Shown in pieces: positions 1 to 8,937 of a DNA stretch of 64,000 nucleotides; position 1 is the stretch's first letter, and the number at the start of each line of letters is the position of its first letter. The notes under the pieces are model-generated. The model ran no database searches, had not been told where the DNA came from, and saw nothing but the letters and a program-made list of their open reading frames with translations. The translations under genes were made by a program, and so were the position numbers. Origin of the DNA: Arthrobacter sp. Leaf137 (GTDB lineage Bacteria > Actinomycetota > Actinomycetes > Actinomycetales > Micrococcaceae); assembly GCF_001423525.1 (NCBI RefSeq), contig NZ_LMOI01000023.1, positions 124,001 to 188,000 on the forward strand, given 5' to 3'.

Positions 1-1093
1 CCCACGGTTCCATCAGCAGGGAGTGGTACTCGTAGAACGCGCGGCGGGCCGGATCCATGGTGGCGTGGTTTTCCCAGGCCTCAGGGATCATCATCATGAT
101 CGAGTGCGTGATGGGGCGGCCCGAAAGCCACAGCAGCTCGGCCACCTCGTCAAAGGACGCGGAGTCGGAGGCGCCGGGGGTGCAGATGGGGTACAGCTCT
201 TCCGGCGAGTCACCCAGCAGCGGGTTGGCCAGCTGTGACTGCCGGGCGCGCATCCAGTTGCGGTTGCCCTTGACGGTGTTGATCTCGCCGTTGTGGGCGA
301 TGGTCCGGAAAGGCTGTGCCAGCGGCCATGACGGGAACGTGTTCGTGGAGAACCGCGAGTGGACGATCGCCAGCTTGGTCTTGAAGCGCTTGTCCGAGAG
401 GTCCGGGTAAAACGGCTCCAGCTGCGCTGTGGTGAGCATGCCCTTGTAGACGATGGTCCGGGAGGACAGCGACGGGAAGTAGACGCCGAACTTGTTCTGG
501 GCGCGCTTGCGGATCCGCCAGGCACGGAAATCGAGCTCGTTGCGCTCCAGGGCCTCGCCGGTGGCGGAGGCGAAGAACGGTTGGGAGAAGTACGGCATGC
601 AGGCACGGGCCATGGCTCCGACGAGGTCGGCGACCACTGGCACTTCGCGCCAGCCGAGGACGGTGAGGCCCTCGTCAGCGGCCAGGCCCTCGATACCGGC
701 CTTGGCGGCGTCGGCCTCGCGCTGTTCAGCCGGAAGGAAAGCGGTGCCGGCGACGTACTGGCCGGGTGCCGGCAGTTCGAATTCGGTGACGGCCCGGAAG
801 AACTCGTCCGGGATCTGCATCAGCAGGCCCGCGCCGTCACCGGTGCCCTCGTCGGCGCCTACAGCGCCGCGGTGCTCGAGGTTGCGCAGCGCCGTCAGGG
901 CGGCATCGACGATGTCATATCCGGGCTCGCCGCGGAGGGTGGCGATAATCGCAAGACCGCAGGCATCCTTCTCCTGCTCCGGGTTGTACAGCCCGGCGGC
1001 CTCCGGCAGGGACGCGAAGCGCTTAAACGGCGACATGGCGGCCTCGGGCTGGTCCGGTTCGGACCAGCTGGGAGTGTGAAGAGTTTGGGTCAT
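1..1093 (-). CDS. gltB: glutamate synthase large subunit, N-terminal part (runs off the window)
   Basis: Large subunit of NADPH-dependent glutamate synthase (GOGAT), which with GltD turns glutamine plus 2-oxoglutarate into two glutamates. Only the first 364 codons are present. After a leader of about 44 residues comes DACGLAIIA; the Cys at position 45 is the expected N-terminal nucleophile of the class II (Ntn) glutaminase domain once the propeptide is removed. Other amidotransferase landmarks follow (HRGAVGAD; HSRFSTNTFPSW; AHNGEINT). The ATG at 1091-1093 is chosen because AGGAGGA lies 11 nt upstream. It follows lgt in the same direction after 263 nt, so it probably has its own promoter. The rest of the gene lies left of the window. 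Confidence 0.96.
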   Translation of the reverse strand, partial: MTQTLHTPSWSEPDQPEAAMSPFKRFASLPEAAGLYNPEQEKDACGLAIIATLRGEPGYDIVDAALTALRNLEHRGAVGADEGTGDGAGLLMQIPDEFFRAVTEFELPAPGQYVAGTAFLPAEQREADAAKAGIEGLAADEGLTVLGWREVPVVADLVGAMARACMPYFSQPFFASATGEALERNELDFRAWRIRKRAQNKFGVYFPSLSSRTIVYKGMLTTAQLEPFYPDLSDKRFKTKLAIVHSRFSTNTFPSWPLAQPFRTIAHNGEINTVKGNRNWMRARQSQLANPLLGDSPEELYPICTPGASDSASFDEVAELLWLSGRPITHSIMMMIPEAWENHATMDPARRAFYEYHSLLMEPW

Positions 1094-1194
1094 GGGAGAC
1101 GTCCTTCCTCCTGATCGTGCGTATGGAAGGGACACCGTTGGCCCCACTCGTCGGCGCCACTGTGATGGGCACAACAAAGTGTTATTTACTGGAA

Positions 1195-1200
1195 ATTGTA
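1195..1200 (-). promoter_or_regulatory. possible -10 element for gltB
   Basis: TACAAT on the minus strand in the 263-nt gap between lgt and gltB, about 100 nt before the gltB start. A TTAGTT 18 nt upstream could serve as a weak -35. This is the best sigma-70-like match in the gap, which otherwise shows no clear GlnR-type or AmtR-type box. Long leader and weak -35 make this a tentative call. Confidence 0.3.
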
Positions 1201-1356
1201 GGTCAGCCCGGCCTGCTGAACTAACGGTTACGCAGGCCCCTGCCCAGGGCTTCACCGGACGGCAGCTCTATGCTGTCCAAGTTCGGCCCCATGCCACGAC
1301 ATTGTGGTTTCGGGCCCTTCGAGCGGTGGCTCTGCTGCCCTGCCTTGGCCGGCGCC

Positions 1357-2547
1357 CTACTTGCTGCTGCCGGCTTCCGGTGCCGTTCCGGTGGCTGTGC
1401 TGCCGGAGTGTCCGGAAGCCGCTGCGTCCGTGCCTGGCTTGCCGCCGGCCGGTGCTGCCTGGGCCTTTTCCGCGGGGACGGAAGCAGGCCTGGAACCGCT
1501 TTGGTTATCAGGGAGATTATCACGCGATTCACTATCTGAGACAACAGAGTCCGCATCACGGACCTGATCATTCGTCCGTGTGACGTCTCCCGTCGCATCC
1601 GCGTCTGCGGGCTTTTCCACCGCCCCGTCAGCGGGCTTGCGGCCCGGCAGATACACCGTGTCCGGCTCCGTGCGCTTCTTCAGGCCCAGCAGGATGAAGG
1701 CCGCCAACGCCACGACGAAGACCAGGATGCTGGTCCAGACGTTCAGCCGCGTGGTGATCCCGAACAGTGAAACCTGCTCCGCGTCGTCAATGCGCATGGC
1801 CTCAATCCACACACGCCCCAGCGTGTAGTACATCGCGTAGAGCCAGAAGAGCCGGCTGCGGCGGAAGTTGAAGCGGCGGTCCAGGGCGAGCAGGATCACG
1901 ACGCCGGCAATGTTCCACAGCGATTCGTACAGGAAAGTCGGGTGGAACAGGGTGTCCGCCGGGACTCCGGCGGGGAAGTTCGCGTTGTCCGCGTCGATCT
2001 GCAGTCCCCAGGGCAGGGTGGTGGGACCGCCGAAGAGTTCCTGGTTGAACCAGTTGCCCCACCGGCCCAGGGCCTGGGCCAGCAGCAGTCCCGGTGCTGC
2101 GGCGTCCAGGAAGGCGGAGAGCTTGACGCCGCTGCGCCGGCAGCCGATCCAGGCACCGATGACTCCGAGCACCACGGCACCCCAGATGCCGAGTCCGCCG
2201 CGCTGGATCTGCGGAATCAGCGACAGGTCGCCGGTGCCGTCGAAACCCGGGCCGAAGTAGGCATCCGGCGATGAGAACACGTGGTAGAGCCGGCCGCCGA
2301 TGATGCCGAACGGAATGGCCCAGATGACGATGTCCCAGACGCTGCCTTCCGGGGCTCCGCGCTTGGCCCAGCGGACGGATGTGAGCCAGAGGCCCGCGAT
2401 GATGCCGGCCAGGATGCACAGGGCATACGCGTGGATGCGGAGGGAACCCCAGGGCAGGGGGATATCGAATCCGGACCAGCCAGGGCTGGGGATGCTGGCG
2501 GGAACCAGGGTGGGCGCCAGTTCAGCGGCGGCGAGGAGGGTCTGCAT
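1357..2547 (-). CDS. lgt: phosphatidylglycerol--prolipoprotein diacylglyceryl transferase
   Basis: Integral membrane enzyme that moves diacylglycerol from phosphatidylglycerol to the lipobox cysteine of prolipoproteins, the first step of lipoprotein maturation. The 396-residue product has about seven hydrophobic segments, the Lgt landmarks GRWGNWFNQE and HPTFLYES, and a hydrophilic tail of roughly 90 residues rich in Ala, Asp, Ser and Pro, as in many actinobacterial Lgt proteins. The ATG lies 3 nt after the trpA stop, so it is the last gene of the trp transcription unit; this trpA-lgt linkage is common in Micrococcaceae. The function of the tail is not evident from the sequence. Confidence 0.96.
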   Translation of the reverse strand: MQTLLAAAELAPTLVPASIPSPGWSGFDIPLPWGSLRIHAYALCILAGIIAGLWLTSVRWAKRGAPEGSVWDIVIWAIPFGIIGGRLYHVFSSPDAYFGPGFDGTGDLSLIPQIQRGGLGIWGAVVLGVIGAWIGCRRSGVKLSAFLDAAAPGLLLAQALGRWGNWFNQELFGGPTTLPWGLQIDADNANFPAGVPADTLFHPTFLYESLWNIAGVVILLALDRRFNFRRSRLFWLYAMYYTLGRVWIEAMRIDDAEQVSLFGITTRLNVWTSILVFVVALAAFILLGLKKRTEPDTVYLPGRKPADGAVEKPADADATGDVTRTNDQVRDADSVVSDSESRDNLPDNQSGSRPASVPAEKAQAAPAGGKPGTDAAASGHSGSTATGTAPEAGSSK

Positions 2548-2550
2548 CCC

Positions 2551-3396
2551 CTAGGCTTCTTCCCCGGCGTGGCCGGTTTCCCGCGCCAGGCCCGTGCTCA
2601 GGTCTTTGGTGAGTGCCGCGACGGCGTCAACACCGCCGTCGCGGACGGCTGCCACCAGCGCGGTTCCCACGATGACGCCTTCGGCGTACGCAGCGATCTC
2701 GCGGACCTGGCCGGCGGTGGACACGCCGAGACCCACGCAGACGCGCTCGGCGCCGGCGGCGTGGGCGGCGGACACCACGTCCTTGGCGGCGGAGCTCACG
2801 GAGGTCCGTGCGCCGGTGACGCCCATGATGGATACGGCGTAGACGAAGCCGCGGCTGGCGTCGACGGTGCGCTGCATGCGCTCGGCGGTGGACGACGGCG
2901 CGACCAGGAACACCCGGTCCAGGCCGTACTTGTCGGACGCTTCAAACCATTCGGCGGCCTCGTCCGGGATCAGGTCCGGGGTGATGAGCCCTGCTCCCCC
3001 GGCCTCGGCGAGGCGACGGGAGAATTCGTCCACGCCCATCCGGACCACGGGGTTCCAGTAGGTCATGACCAGGACGGCGGCATCGGTCTTGCTGGTGATG
3101 CCTTCCACAACGTCGAAGACCTGCCGCACATGGAAGCCGTTGGCCAGGGCCTCGGTGGTGGCGGCCTGGATAACCTGGCCGTCCATCACGGGGTCCGAGT
3201 ACGGGATGCCGATCTCGATCAGGTCGGCGCCGTTCTCGGCCAGCGCAATGCCGGCGGCAATGGTCTGCTCCACGGTGGGGTACCCGGCGGGGAGGTAGCC
3301 GATCAGTGCGGCGCGGCCCTCGGCGCGGGCCTTGTCGATGGCTGCTGCGGACTTGCTGGTGGTCTGTGCCTTACCGGCCGCCTGTGCGCTGCTCAC
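2551..3396 (-). CDS. trpA: tryptophan synthase alpha subunit
   Basis: Cleaves indole-3-glycerol phosphate to indole and glyceraldehyde 3-phosphate and passes indole to TrpB. The protein has 281 residues, with the TIM-barrel landmarks LIEIGIPYSDP (holding the catalytic Glu) and VFLVAPSST. A longer open frame begins at 3459, but its first 21 residues lie inside trpB. I chose GTG at 3394-3396 because it overlaps the trpB stop as GTGA, the pattern used repeatedly here, and gives VSSAQAAGKA as the natural N-terminus. The gene is translationally coupled to trpB. Confidence 0.96.
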   Translation of the reverse strand: MSSAQAAGKAQTTSKSAAAIDKARAEGRAALIGYLPAGYPTVEQTIAAGIALAENGADLIEIGIPYSDPVMDGQVIQAATTEALANGFHVRQVFDVVEGITSKTDAAVLVMTYWNPVVRMGVDEFSRRLAEAGGAGLITPDLIPDEAAEWFEASDKYGLDRVFLVAPSSTAERMQRTVDASRGFVYAVSIMGVTGARTSVSSAAKDVVSAAHAAGAERVCVGLGVSTAGQVREIAAYAEGVIVGTALVAAVRDGGVDAVAALTKDLSTGLARETGHAGEEA

Positions 3397-4721
3397 AGCT
3401 GTTCCCCTTCTTTGCCGATTTCTGATTCGGCAGAATCCTTGTCCAACAGGTCGAACCATTCAGCGGCCGTTGCCACGTCCTTGTCACCGCGTCCGGAGAG
3501 ATTGATGATGATGATCTTGTCCGCGGCAGTTCCGCCGCTTTCAGCCGCTTCGGCGGCGAGCCGCTGGCCCACCTTGATGCCGCCGGCCAGGGCGTGCGCA
3601 GACTCGATGGCGGGGATGATGCCCTCGGTGCGGCACAGGATGCGGAACGCCTCCATCGCCTCACTGTCGGTGATGGGCTCATAGCTGACCCGGCCAATGT
3701 CGGACAGGTAGGAGTGTTCCGGTCCGACGCCGGGGTAGTCCAGTCCGGCAGAGATGGAGTGGGACTCGATGGTCTGGCCGTCGTCGTCCTGCATGAGGTA
3801 GGAGCGGGCGCCGTGCAGGACGCCTGGCTTGCCGAGCGTGATGGTGGCGGCGTGCCGTCCCGTTTCGACGCCGTCGCCGCCGGCTTCGAAGCCGTAGATC
3901 CTGACGGACGGGTCGTCCAAGAAGCCATGGAAAATACCGATGGCGTTGGAACCGCCGCCAATGCAGGCGCACACGGCGTCCGGGAGGCGGCCCACCTGCT
4001 CAAGGATTTGGGCGCGGGCTTCCTCGCCGATGACCTCGTGGAAGTAGCGGACCATGGCGGGGAACGGGTGGGCGCCCGCGGCGGTGCCCAGCAGGTAGTG
4101 GGTGTTCGACACGTTGGCCACCCAGTCGCGAAGGGCATCGTTGATGGCGTCCTTCAAGGTCTGCGAACCGCTGGTGACGGGGATGACCGTTGCGCCAAGA
4201 AGCTCCATGCGGGCCACGTTAAGGGCCTGGCGGCGGCAGTCCTCGGCGCCCATGTACACGACGCACTCGAGTCCCAGAAGCGCGGCGGCCGTCGCGCTGG
4301 CAACGCCGTGCTGCCCCGCGCCGGTCTCGGCGATGATGCGCGTCTTGCCCATCCGCTTGGCCAGCAGGGCCTGCCCCAGGACGTTGTTGATCTTGTGCGA
4401 ACCGGTGTGGTTCAGGTCCTCGCGCTTGAGGAAGACGCGGACTCCCCCGGCGTGCTCTGAGAAGCGCTTCGCCTCGGTGAGCAGTGACGGCCGGCCGGAG
4501 TAATTCTTGTTCAGGTCTGCGATCTGGGCCCGGAAATCGGGATCGTTCCTGGCCTTGTCGAAGGTTTCCTCGAGCTCGTCCAGGGCGGCGATAAGGGATT
4601 CGGGCATCCAGCGCCCGCCGAAGCTGCCGAAGTACGGCCCCGGGGCGTGGCGCAGGGAACCGCCCTGCAGGAAGGCGTCCGTGGCATTGTTGTCAGCGTT
4701 GCCTGAGGGTGCGTGGGCCAT
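3393..4721 (-). CDS. trpB: tryptophan synthase beta subunit
   Basis: PLP enzyme that condenses indole with serine to make tryptophan in the alpha2-beta2 complex with TrpA. The 442-residue protein carries the PLP lysine at about K110 in NHTGSHKINN, the catalytic ETGAGQHG loop and the phosphate-binding GGGSNA motif. Length and motifs match the classical TrpB1 type. It starts 123 nt after trpC and overlaps trpA by 4 nt, so it belongs to the trp operon. The N-terminal 20 residues are variable and Asn/Ala-rich. Confidence 0.97.
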   Translation of the reverse strand: MAHAPSGNADNNATDAFLQGGSLRHAPGPYFGSFGGRWMPESLIAALDELEETFDKARNDPDFRAQIADLNKNYSGRPSLLTEAKRFSEHAGGVRVFLKREDLNHTGSHKINNVLGQALLAKRMGKTRIIAETGAGQHGVASATAAALLGLECVVYMGAEDCRRQALNVARMELLGATVIPVTSGSQTLKDAINDALRDWVANVSNTHYLLGTAAGAHPFPAMVRYFHEVIGEEARAQILEQVGRLPDAVCACIGGGSNAIGIFHGFLDDPSVRIYGFEAGGDGVETGRHAATITLGKPGVLHGARSYLMQDDDGQTIESHSISAGLDYPGVGPEHSYLSDIGRVSYEPITDSEAMEAFRILCRTEGIIPAIESAHALAGGIKVGQRLAAEAAESGGTAADKIIIINLSGRGDKDVATAAEWFDLLDKDSAESEIGKEGEQL

Positions 4722-4844
4722 CAGTCCCGTCCTGTTCCAGTAGTTCGATCAAAGTATGGGTCCGGGCGGGGCCGCCCGGACTGTTGTACCGCGCCAATGG
4801 ACCGGCATCAGCAGCCTCGCGGCCTGCCGGCAGGCGTGTGCCGG

Positions 4845-5666
4845 TCAGCCCCGGGCCGCTATGGCGGCGGCACCTGCGGCGGTGAACTCCGCGATGCGCT
4901 CCAACGGCGTGGAGTGGCTGACCAGGGCCTCGCCCACCAGGATGGCGTCGGCGCCGCTGGCGGCATAGTGCGTGACATCGTCCACATCGCGGACTCCGGA
5001 CTCGGCCACCACCACTGCGCCGGCCGGAATCCGGCCCGCAAGGGAGGCAAACACGGACCGGTCGACGTCGAGCGTCTTCAGGTTGCGCACGTTGACGCCG
5101 ATGATGCGGGCGTTCGCCGCGGCGGCGCGGTCGATTTCCTCTTCCGTGTGCGTTTCCACGAGGACGTTCATGCCGAGCTCGTGGCTGAGCGCGCTGAAGT
5201 CGGCCAGTTGGGCGTCGGACAGCGCTGCGACGATCAGCAGGATCAGGTCCGCACCGTGCGCCCGGGCTTCCCAGATCTGGTACTCATCCAGGGTGAAGTC
5301 CTTGCGCAGCAGCGGGATGTCGACGGCGGCGCGGACGGCGTCGAGGTCGGCGAGGGAGCCGTTGAAGCGGCGCTGTTCGGTGAGGACACTGATGACGGCG
5401 GCACCGCCGTCGGCGTACTGCCGTGCGAGGGATGCGGGATCGCCGATGCTGGCGAGGTCCCCCTTGGAGGGGCTCCGCCGCTTGATTTCGGCGATGACCT
5501 TGAGCTGGTCGCGCGAGGGTGAGGGTCCGCCCAGTGCCGTCCAGGCGTCACGGGCGGGCGCGGCAGCCTGCGCGAGGTCCTTCAGTTCAGCCAGGGAAAC
5601 GAGCCGCTTCCTGGCCTCCATATCCTCCCGGACACCTGCGTTGATGTCGTCGAGAACAGTTGCCAT
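4845..5666 (-). CDS. trpC: indole-3-glycerol-phosphate synthase
   Basis: Cyclises carboxyphenylaminodeoxyribulose phosphate to indole-3-glycerol phosphate. The 273-residue product has the TIM-barrel motifs VIAEIKRRSPSKG, LLRKDF, LVETHTEEE and VAESGV, with the expected Lys and Glu catalytic residues. The open frame reaches back to 5849, but that extension is the antisense-like shadow of the upstream small membrane protein; the ATG at 5664-5666 overlaps that gene's TGA by one base (TGATG). It is a single-function enzyme with no TrpF domain; phosphoribosylanthranilate isomerase is probably supplied by PriA outside the window. Confidence 0.96.
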   Translation of the reverse strand: MATVLDDINAGVREDMEARKRLVSLAELKDLAQAAAPARDAWTALGGPSPSRDQLKVIAEIKRRSPSKGDLASIGDPASLARQYADGGAAVISVLTEQRRFNGSLADLDAVRAAVDIPLLRKDFTLDEYQIWEARAHGADLILLIVAALSDAQLADFSALSHELGMNVLVETHTEEEIDRAAAANARIIGVNVRNLKTLDVDRSVFASLAGRIPAGAVVVAESGVRDVDDVTHYAASGADAILVGEALVSHSTPLERIAEFTAAGAAAIAARG

Positions 5667-5953
5667 CAGTGGCCGGAGTTCTTGAGCTTGCTGCCCTCGA
5701 CGCCGTAACCTGCCTTGCGCATGACGTAACCGAGGAGCAGGCCCACCACCATGACGACGCCACCTGCGATGAAGATGGGGGTGTTGGCGATGACGAAGGC
5801 GATGGACATGATGAGTGCACCGACGAGCATGACGATGACGCAGGTCCATGCGGCGGGGCTGTTGCCGTGGCCCAGTTCCTGGCTGTGGTCAATGGCGCCC
5901 GGGGCTACCTGGCGGGTGCCGGACTTGGAAACGGACGCAGGTGCTTTGCTCAT
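5666..5953 (-). CDS. HGxxPAAW family small membrane protein
   Basis: A 95-residue protein with the motif HGNSPAAW near residue 29, then two transmembrane helices (about residues 37-57 and 60-80), and a basic, soluble C-terminus. This is the small HGxxPAAW family that actinobacteria keep inside the trp operon; its biochemical role is unknown. The stop overlaps the trpC start by one base, so translation is likely coupled. Conservation of the motif and location suggests a link with tryptophan synthesis or with lgt farther downstream, but the sequence itself does not show which. Confidence 0.85.
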   Translation of the reverse strand: MSKAPASVSKSGTRQVAPGAIDHSQELGHGNSPAAWTCVIVMLVGALIMSIAFVIANTPIFIAGGVVMVVGLLLGYVMRKAGYGVEGSKLKNSGH

Positions 5954-6060
5954 GGAAAATCTCCTCAGGGTGGATACTGCTTACATTCTGCCATTTTTTG
6001 GCCGGTGATCCGGAACCGGCCCGCTGCCCTGCGGGCCTGTACCGGTGGCTATCTGCCGGA

Positions 6061-6690
6061 TCAGGTGGGGTCGTCCCCGCGCGAGAGCCTGTCCCAGCTG
6101 TCGATCTCATCCACGGGGCCGCTGGCCGCCGCAGTTCCGGCCATGGCGCGGGCGTCATATTTGGTCCGTGCGGCCCAGTGGCGGGACGCGGGCAGGATCA
6201 GCAGTCCGCCCAGGGCAAGCAGGCAACCGGCCACGACGGCGAGCACAGGGAAAGCGGTGACCGCCACCTGGGCCTGGGTGCCGGTGACGCCCGTAGCCGC
6301 GCCGATGGATCCCTGGGACGCCGCCAGCGGGTCGGCCAGGACGGTCCCCGCCGCAGCGACGATGCCGGCCGAGGCCAGGACGATGATGGCGGCAATAATC
6401 CAGCGGGCGATCCTGCCGGCGATGGCTGCGGCGAGCCCGCCTGCCAAAGCCACCAGGGCAAGGGCCGTCACCGCGGTGGCAGCCTTGCTGCCTTGGACCT
6501 GCAACGGTTCCTGGCCGGCGCCGGCCTGGCTGGGGTCGAGGGTGACGGTCATCCAGGTCTGGGTGGTGGTGCCGAAGACGGCCAGGGCAAGGACAGCGAT
6601 GAGCAGCACCACACTGGACTTCCGCGCCCACGCAGGAGCTGCCGTCCGGGTTTTCACTGCGCCGCTCGGTGCGGGGCTTGGGTCAGGCAT
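6061..6690 (-). CDS. Trp-biosynthesis-associated membrane protein (TIGR02234-like)
   Basis: A 209-residue protein with four predicted transmembrane helices (roughly residues 26-45, 75-95, 98-120 and 140-165) and an extracytoplasmic loop containing TTTQTWMTVTL after the first helix. Size, topology and position directly after trpE match the actinobacterial 'Trp operon conserved hypothetical' family, whose role is not known. The start ATG shares one base with the trpE stop (TGATG), implying coupling. The C-terminus ends in an acidic tail with SWDRLSRGDDP, a short pattern likely to be cytoplasmic. Confidence 0.85.
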   Translation of the reverse strand: MPDPSPAPSGAVKTRTAAPAWARKSSVVLLIAVLALAVFGTTTQTWMTVTLDPSQAGAGQEPLQVQGSKAATAVTALALVALAGGLAAAIAGRIARWIIAAIIVLASAGIVAAAGTVLADPLAASQGSIGAATGVTGTQAQVAVTAFPVLAVVAGCLLALGGLLILPASRHWAARTKYDARAMAGTAAASGPVDEIDSWDRLSRGDDPT

Positions 6691-8249
6691 CAGGAATCGC
6701 CGCCGGGCAGGGAGTCTGCGGTGATGTCGTGAAGGGAACCGGCGGTGTGCACTGCCCGCAGCGGCGCGGCCGCCTTGTTGACGGTCTCGAGTGCTTCGGT
6801 GGGGTTCACGGAGTCAGCCACGATGCCGCCGCCGGCCTGCACATAGGCCCGGCCTTCCCTCACCAGGGCGGAGCGGATGGCGATGGCCATGTCCATGTCC
6901 CCGGCGAAGTCCAGGTAGCCCACCACACCGCCGTAGATGCCGCGGCGGTGCGGTTCCAGCTCGTCGAGCAGGCGCAGCGCCCGCGGCTTGGGGGCGCCGG
7001 AAAGCGTGCCGGCCGGGAACGTGGCCTTCAAGACGTCGTAGGCATTTGCGTCCGGGGACAGCTGTCCCACCACGGTGGACACCAGGTGCATGATGTGGCT
7101 GAAGCGCTCCACTTCCATGAACTGGGTGACGTCAACGGTTCCGGCAACGCAGACCTTGGAGAGGTCGTTGCGTGAGAGGTCCACCAGCATGAGGTGCTCG
7201 GCGCGTTCCTTCTGGTCTGCGAGCAGTTCCTCCGCCAGGGCCTTGTCAGCCTCCACCGTCTTCCCGCGGGGCCGGGATCCGGCGATGGGGTGCGTGATGA
7301 CCTCTTCACCGGTGACCGTCACCAGGGCTTCGGGTGAGGAGCCCACGATGGAGTACTCCCGGCCATCGGCGTCTTCGAGGCTGAAGATATACATGTACGG
7401 GCTGGGGTTGGTGTTCCGCAGCACGCGGTACACATCCAGCGCGGAGGCCTTGCACTCCATTTCGAACCGGCGCGAGATGACCACCTGGAACACTTCGCCG
7501 TCGACGATCGCTTCCTTGCCGCGGTCAAGAGCGGCCAGGTAGTCGTTTTCATCCCAGCGTTCCTGGACACTGGAGGCAAAGTCCAGGGCGGCGGGGGCAA
7601 GGACGGAGACCGGCTGCACCACGGGGGTGCTGACTCTGGCCAGGAGCGCCTTGACCCGTGCCACGGCATCGTGCCAGGCCTCGTCCACGCGCTCGGTGCT
7701 GTTATCGAAATTGATGGCGTTGGCGATCAGCAGCACCGTACCGTCCACGTTGTCGTGAACGGCCATGTCGGTGACCAGGTTGAGCGCCATCTCCGGCAGG
7801 TGGAGGTCGTCTTCGGGAGGGCTTACCAGCCGCTCCCAGTGCCGCACGGTTTCCCAGCCGAGGAAGCCCACCAGCCCGGAAGTGAACGGCGGCAGGCCGT
7901 CGAACCGGTCCGTACGGAGGGCATCGATGGTGTCCCGGATGGCGTCCACGGGGCTGCCGTCCACGGGTACGCCCGCCGGCGGTTCGCCCAGCCAGTGCGC
8001 CTGGCCGTCCTTGGTGGTGAGGGTGGCACGTGATTTGGCACCGATGAAGGAGTAGCGGGACCACGTGCCGCCCACGGCAGCGGATTCCATGAGGAACGTG
8101 CCGGGCTGGCCCTGTGCGAGCTTGCGGTACAGGCCGATGGGGGTTTCGGCGTCCGCGAGCACCTTGAGTCGTACCGGAATGACCCGGCTGTGGCCGGCCA
8201 GCTCCCGGAATTCCTCAAGGCTGGGGCTGATGGTTCCAAGGTCCTGCAT
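6690..8249 (-). CDS. trpE: anthranilate synthase component I
   Basis: Converts chorismate plus ammonia or glutamine-derived ammonia to anthranilate, the committed step of tryptophan synthesis. The 519-residue protein has an N-terminal regulatory domain with FLMESA (the usual LLES-type tryptophan feedback site) and a C-terminal chorismate-binding domain with PIAGSRPRG, VDLSRNDL, FPAGTLSGAPK and GGGIVADS. No glutamine amidotransferase domain is fused, so TrpG must be encoded elsewhere. The 106-nt gap after hisI contains no Trp-rich leader peptide, so classical attenuation is not supported. Confidence 0.97.
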   Translation of the reverse strand: MQDLGTISPSLEEFRELAGHSRVIPVRLKVLADAETPIGLYRKLAQGQPGTFLMESAAVGGTWSRYSFIGAKSRATLTTKDGQAHWLGEPPAGVPVDGSPVDAIRDTIDALRTDRFDGLPPFTSGLVGFLGWETVRHWERLVSPPEDDLHLPEMALNLVTDMAVHDNVDGTVLLIANAINFDNSTERVDEAWHDAVARVKALLARVSTPVVQPVSVLAPAALDFASSVQERWDENDYLAALDRGKEAIVDGEVFQVVISRRFEMECKASALDVYRVLRNTNPSPYMYIFSLEDADGREYSIVGSSPEALVTVTGEEVITHPIAGSRPRGKTVEADKALAEELLADQKERAEHLMLVDLSRNDLSKVCVAGTVDVTQFMEVERFSHIMHLVSTVVGQLSPDANAYDVLKATFPAGTLSGAPKPRALRLLDELEPHRRGIYGGVVGYLDFAGDMDMAIAIRSALVREGRAYVQAGGGIVADSVNPTEALETVNKAAAPLRAVHTAGSLHDITADSLPGGDS

Positions 8250-8355
8250 GGCTATGCTATTCCGCCTGTTCTTAGAAGGGCCGGCTGCGCCGGGCGCCTG
8301 AAGTTCTGCGGGGAGCCGGACTCCCCTTCTGCCGGGTGGGCCTGCGGTGCGGGGC

Positions 8356-8826
8356 TCAGCCGGCGGCCGCGGTCACAACGTCCAGGTCCCTGCCGTCGAA
8401 GCAGGTCCTGGTGCCGGTGTGGCAGGCGGCACCTACCTGGTCCACCCGCACCAGCAGGGCGTCGCCGTCGCAATCCATGGCTACGGACTTGACCCACTGG
8501 ACGTGGCCGGACGTGTCGCCCTTGCGCCAGTACTCCTGGCGGGACCGGGAGTAGAAGGTGACCCGGCCGGTGGTCATGGTCCTGTGCAGCGCCTCGTCAT
8601 CCATCCAGCCGAGCATGAGGACCTCGTTGGTGTCGTACTGCTGCACGACGGCGGCCACCAGGCCTGCGTTGTCACGCTTCAGCGCGGCGGCAAGCGCCGC
8701 GGGAAGGGGGCTGGCCGGTGCATAGCTTTCCGGAGCGCCCCCGGCGGCGCCGGGCAAGGCGGCGCCGGGCAGGGCGGCACCGGTGGTTTGGGCGGTGGTT
8801 TGTGCGGGGGCAGGCTGCTCAGACAT
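8356..8826 (-). CDS. hisI: phosphoribosyl-AMP cyclohydrolase
   Basis: Third step of histidine synthesis: opens the adenine ring of PR-AMP. The catalytic domain (about residues 48-150) contains MLGWMD, VTFYSRSR and the metal-binding CHTGTRTCF with a preceding Cys in MDCDGD. About 45 Ala/Pro/Gly-rich residues precede it, so the mono-functional enzyme is longer than usual; it lacks the HisE domain, which is a separate gene at 11430-11693. It is the first gene of the hisI-trp-lgt run, and its ATG lies 7 nt after TAGACT, suggesting a leaderless transcript. A later start inside the low-complexity leader cannot be excluded. Confidence 0.94.
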   Translation of the reverse strand: MSEQPAPAQTTAQTTGAALPGAALPGAAGGAPESYAPASPLPAALAAALKRDNAGLVAAVVQQYDTNEVLMLGWMDDEALHRTMTTGRVTFYSRSRQEYWRKGDTSGHVQWVKSVAMDCDGDALLVRVDQVGAACHTGTRTCFDGRDLDVVTAAAG

Positions 8827-8833
8827 CAGGTCA

Positions 8834-8839
8834 AGTCTA
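8834..8839 (-). promoter_or_regulatory. -10 element of the hisI-trp-lgt unit (leaderless)
   Basis: TAGACT on the minus strand, 7 nt before the hisI ATG, with no ribosome-binding site between them. In actinobacteria TANNNT at this distance usually marks a transcript that begins at or next to the start codon. No convincing -35 is visible. Confidence 0.55.
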
Positions 8840-8937
8840 GTGCCTTGGCCACTGCCGGACCCGATGTGAACAACGGCACGCCAGCCGCAGGGGCCGTGCT
8901 GCCCAACTTCGGGCCTCTCATGCTAGTTTTCCAAGTG

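Noticed and set aside
2281..3684. Long plus-strand open frame of 467 codons opposite lgt-trpA-trpB
   Set aside because: It mirrors the third-position GC of the trp genes, is rich in Gly/His/Asp and resembles no protein. The many other long antisense frames are the same effect.
8250..8355. Possible trp attenuator before trpE (GGGGAG-TCCGG-CTCCCC stem at 8310-8326)
   Set aside because: There is no leader peptide with Trp codons on the minus strand, only one short stem and no U-run.
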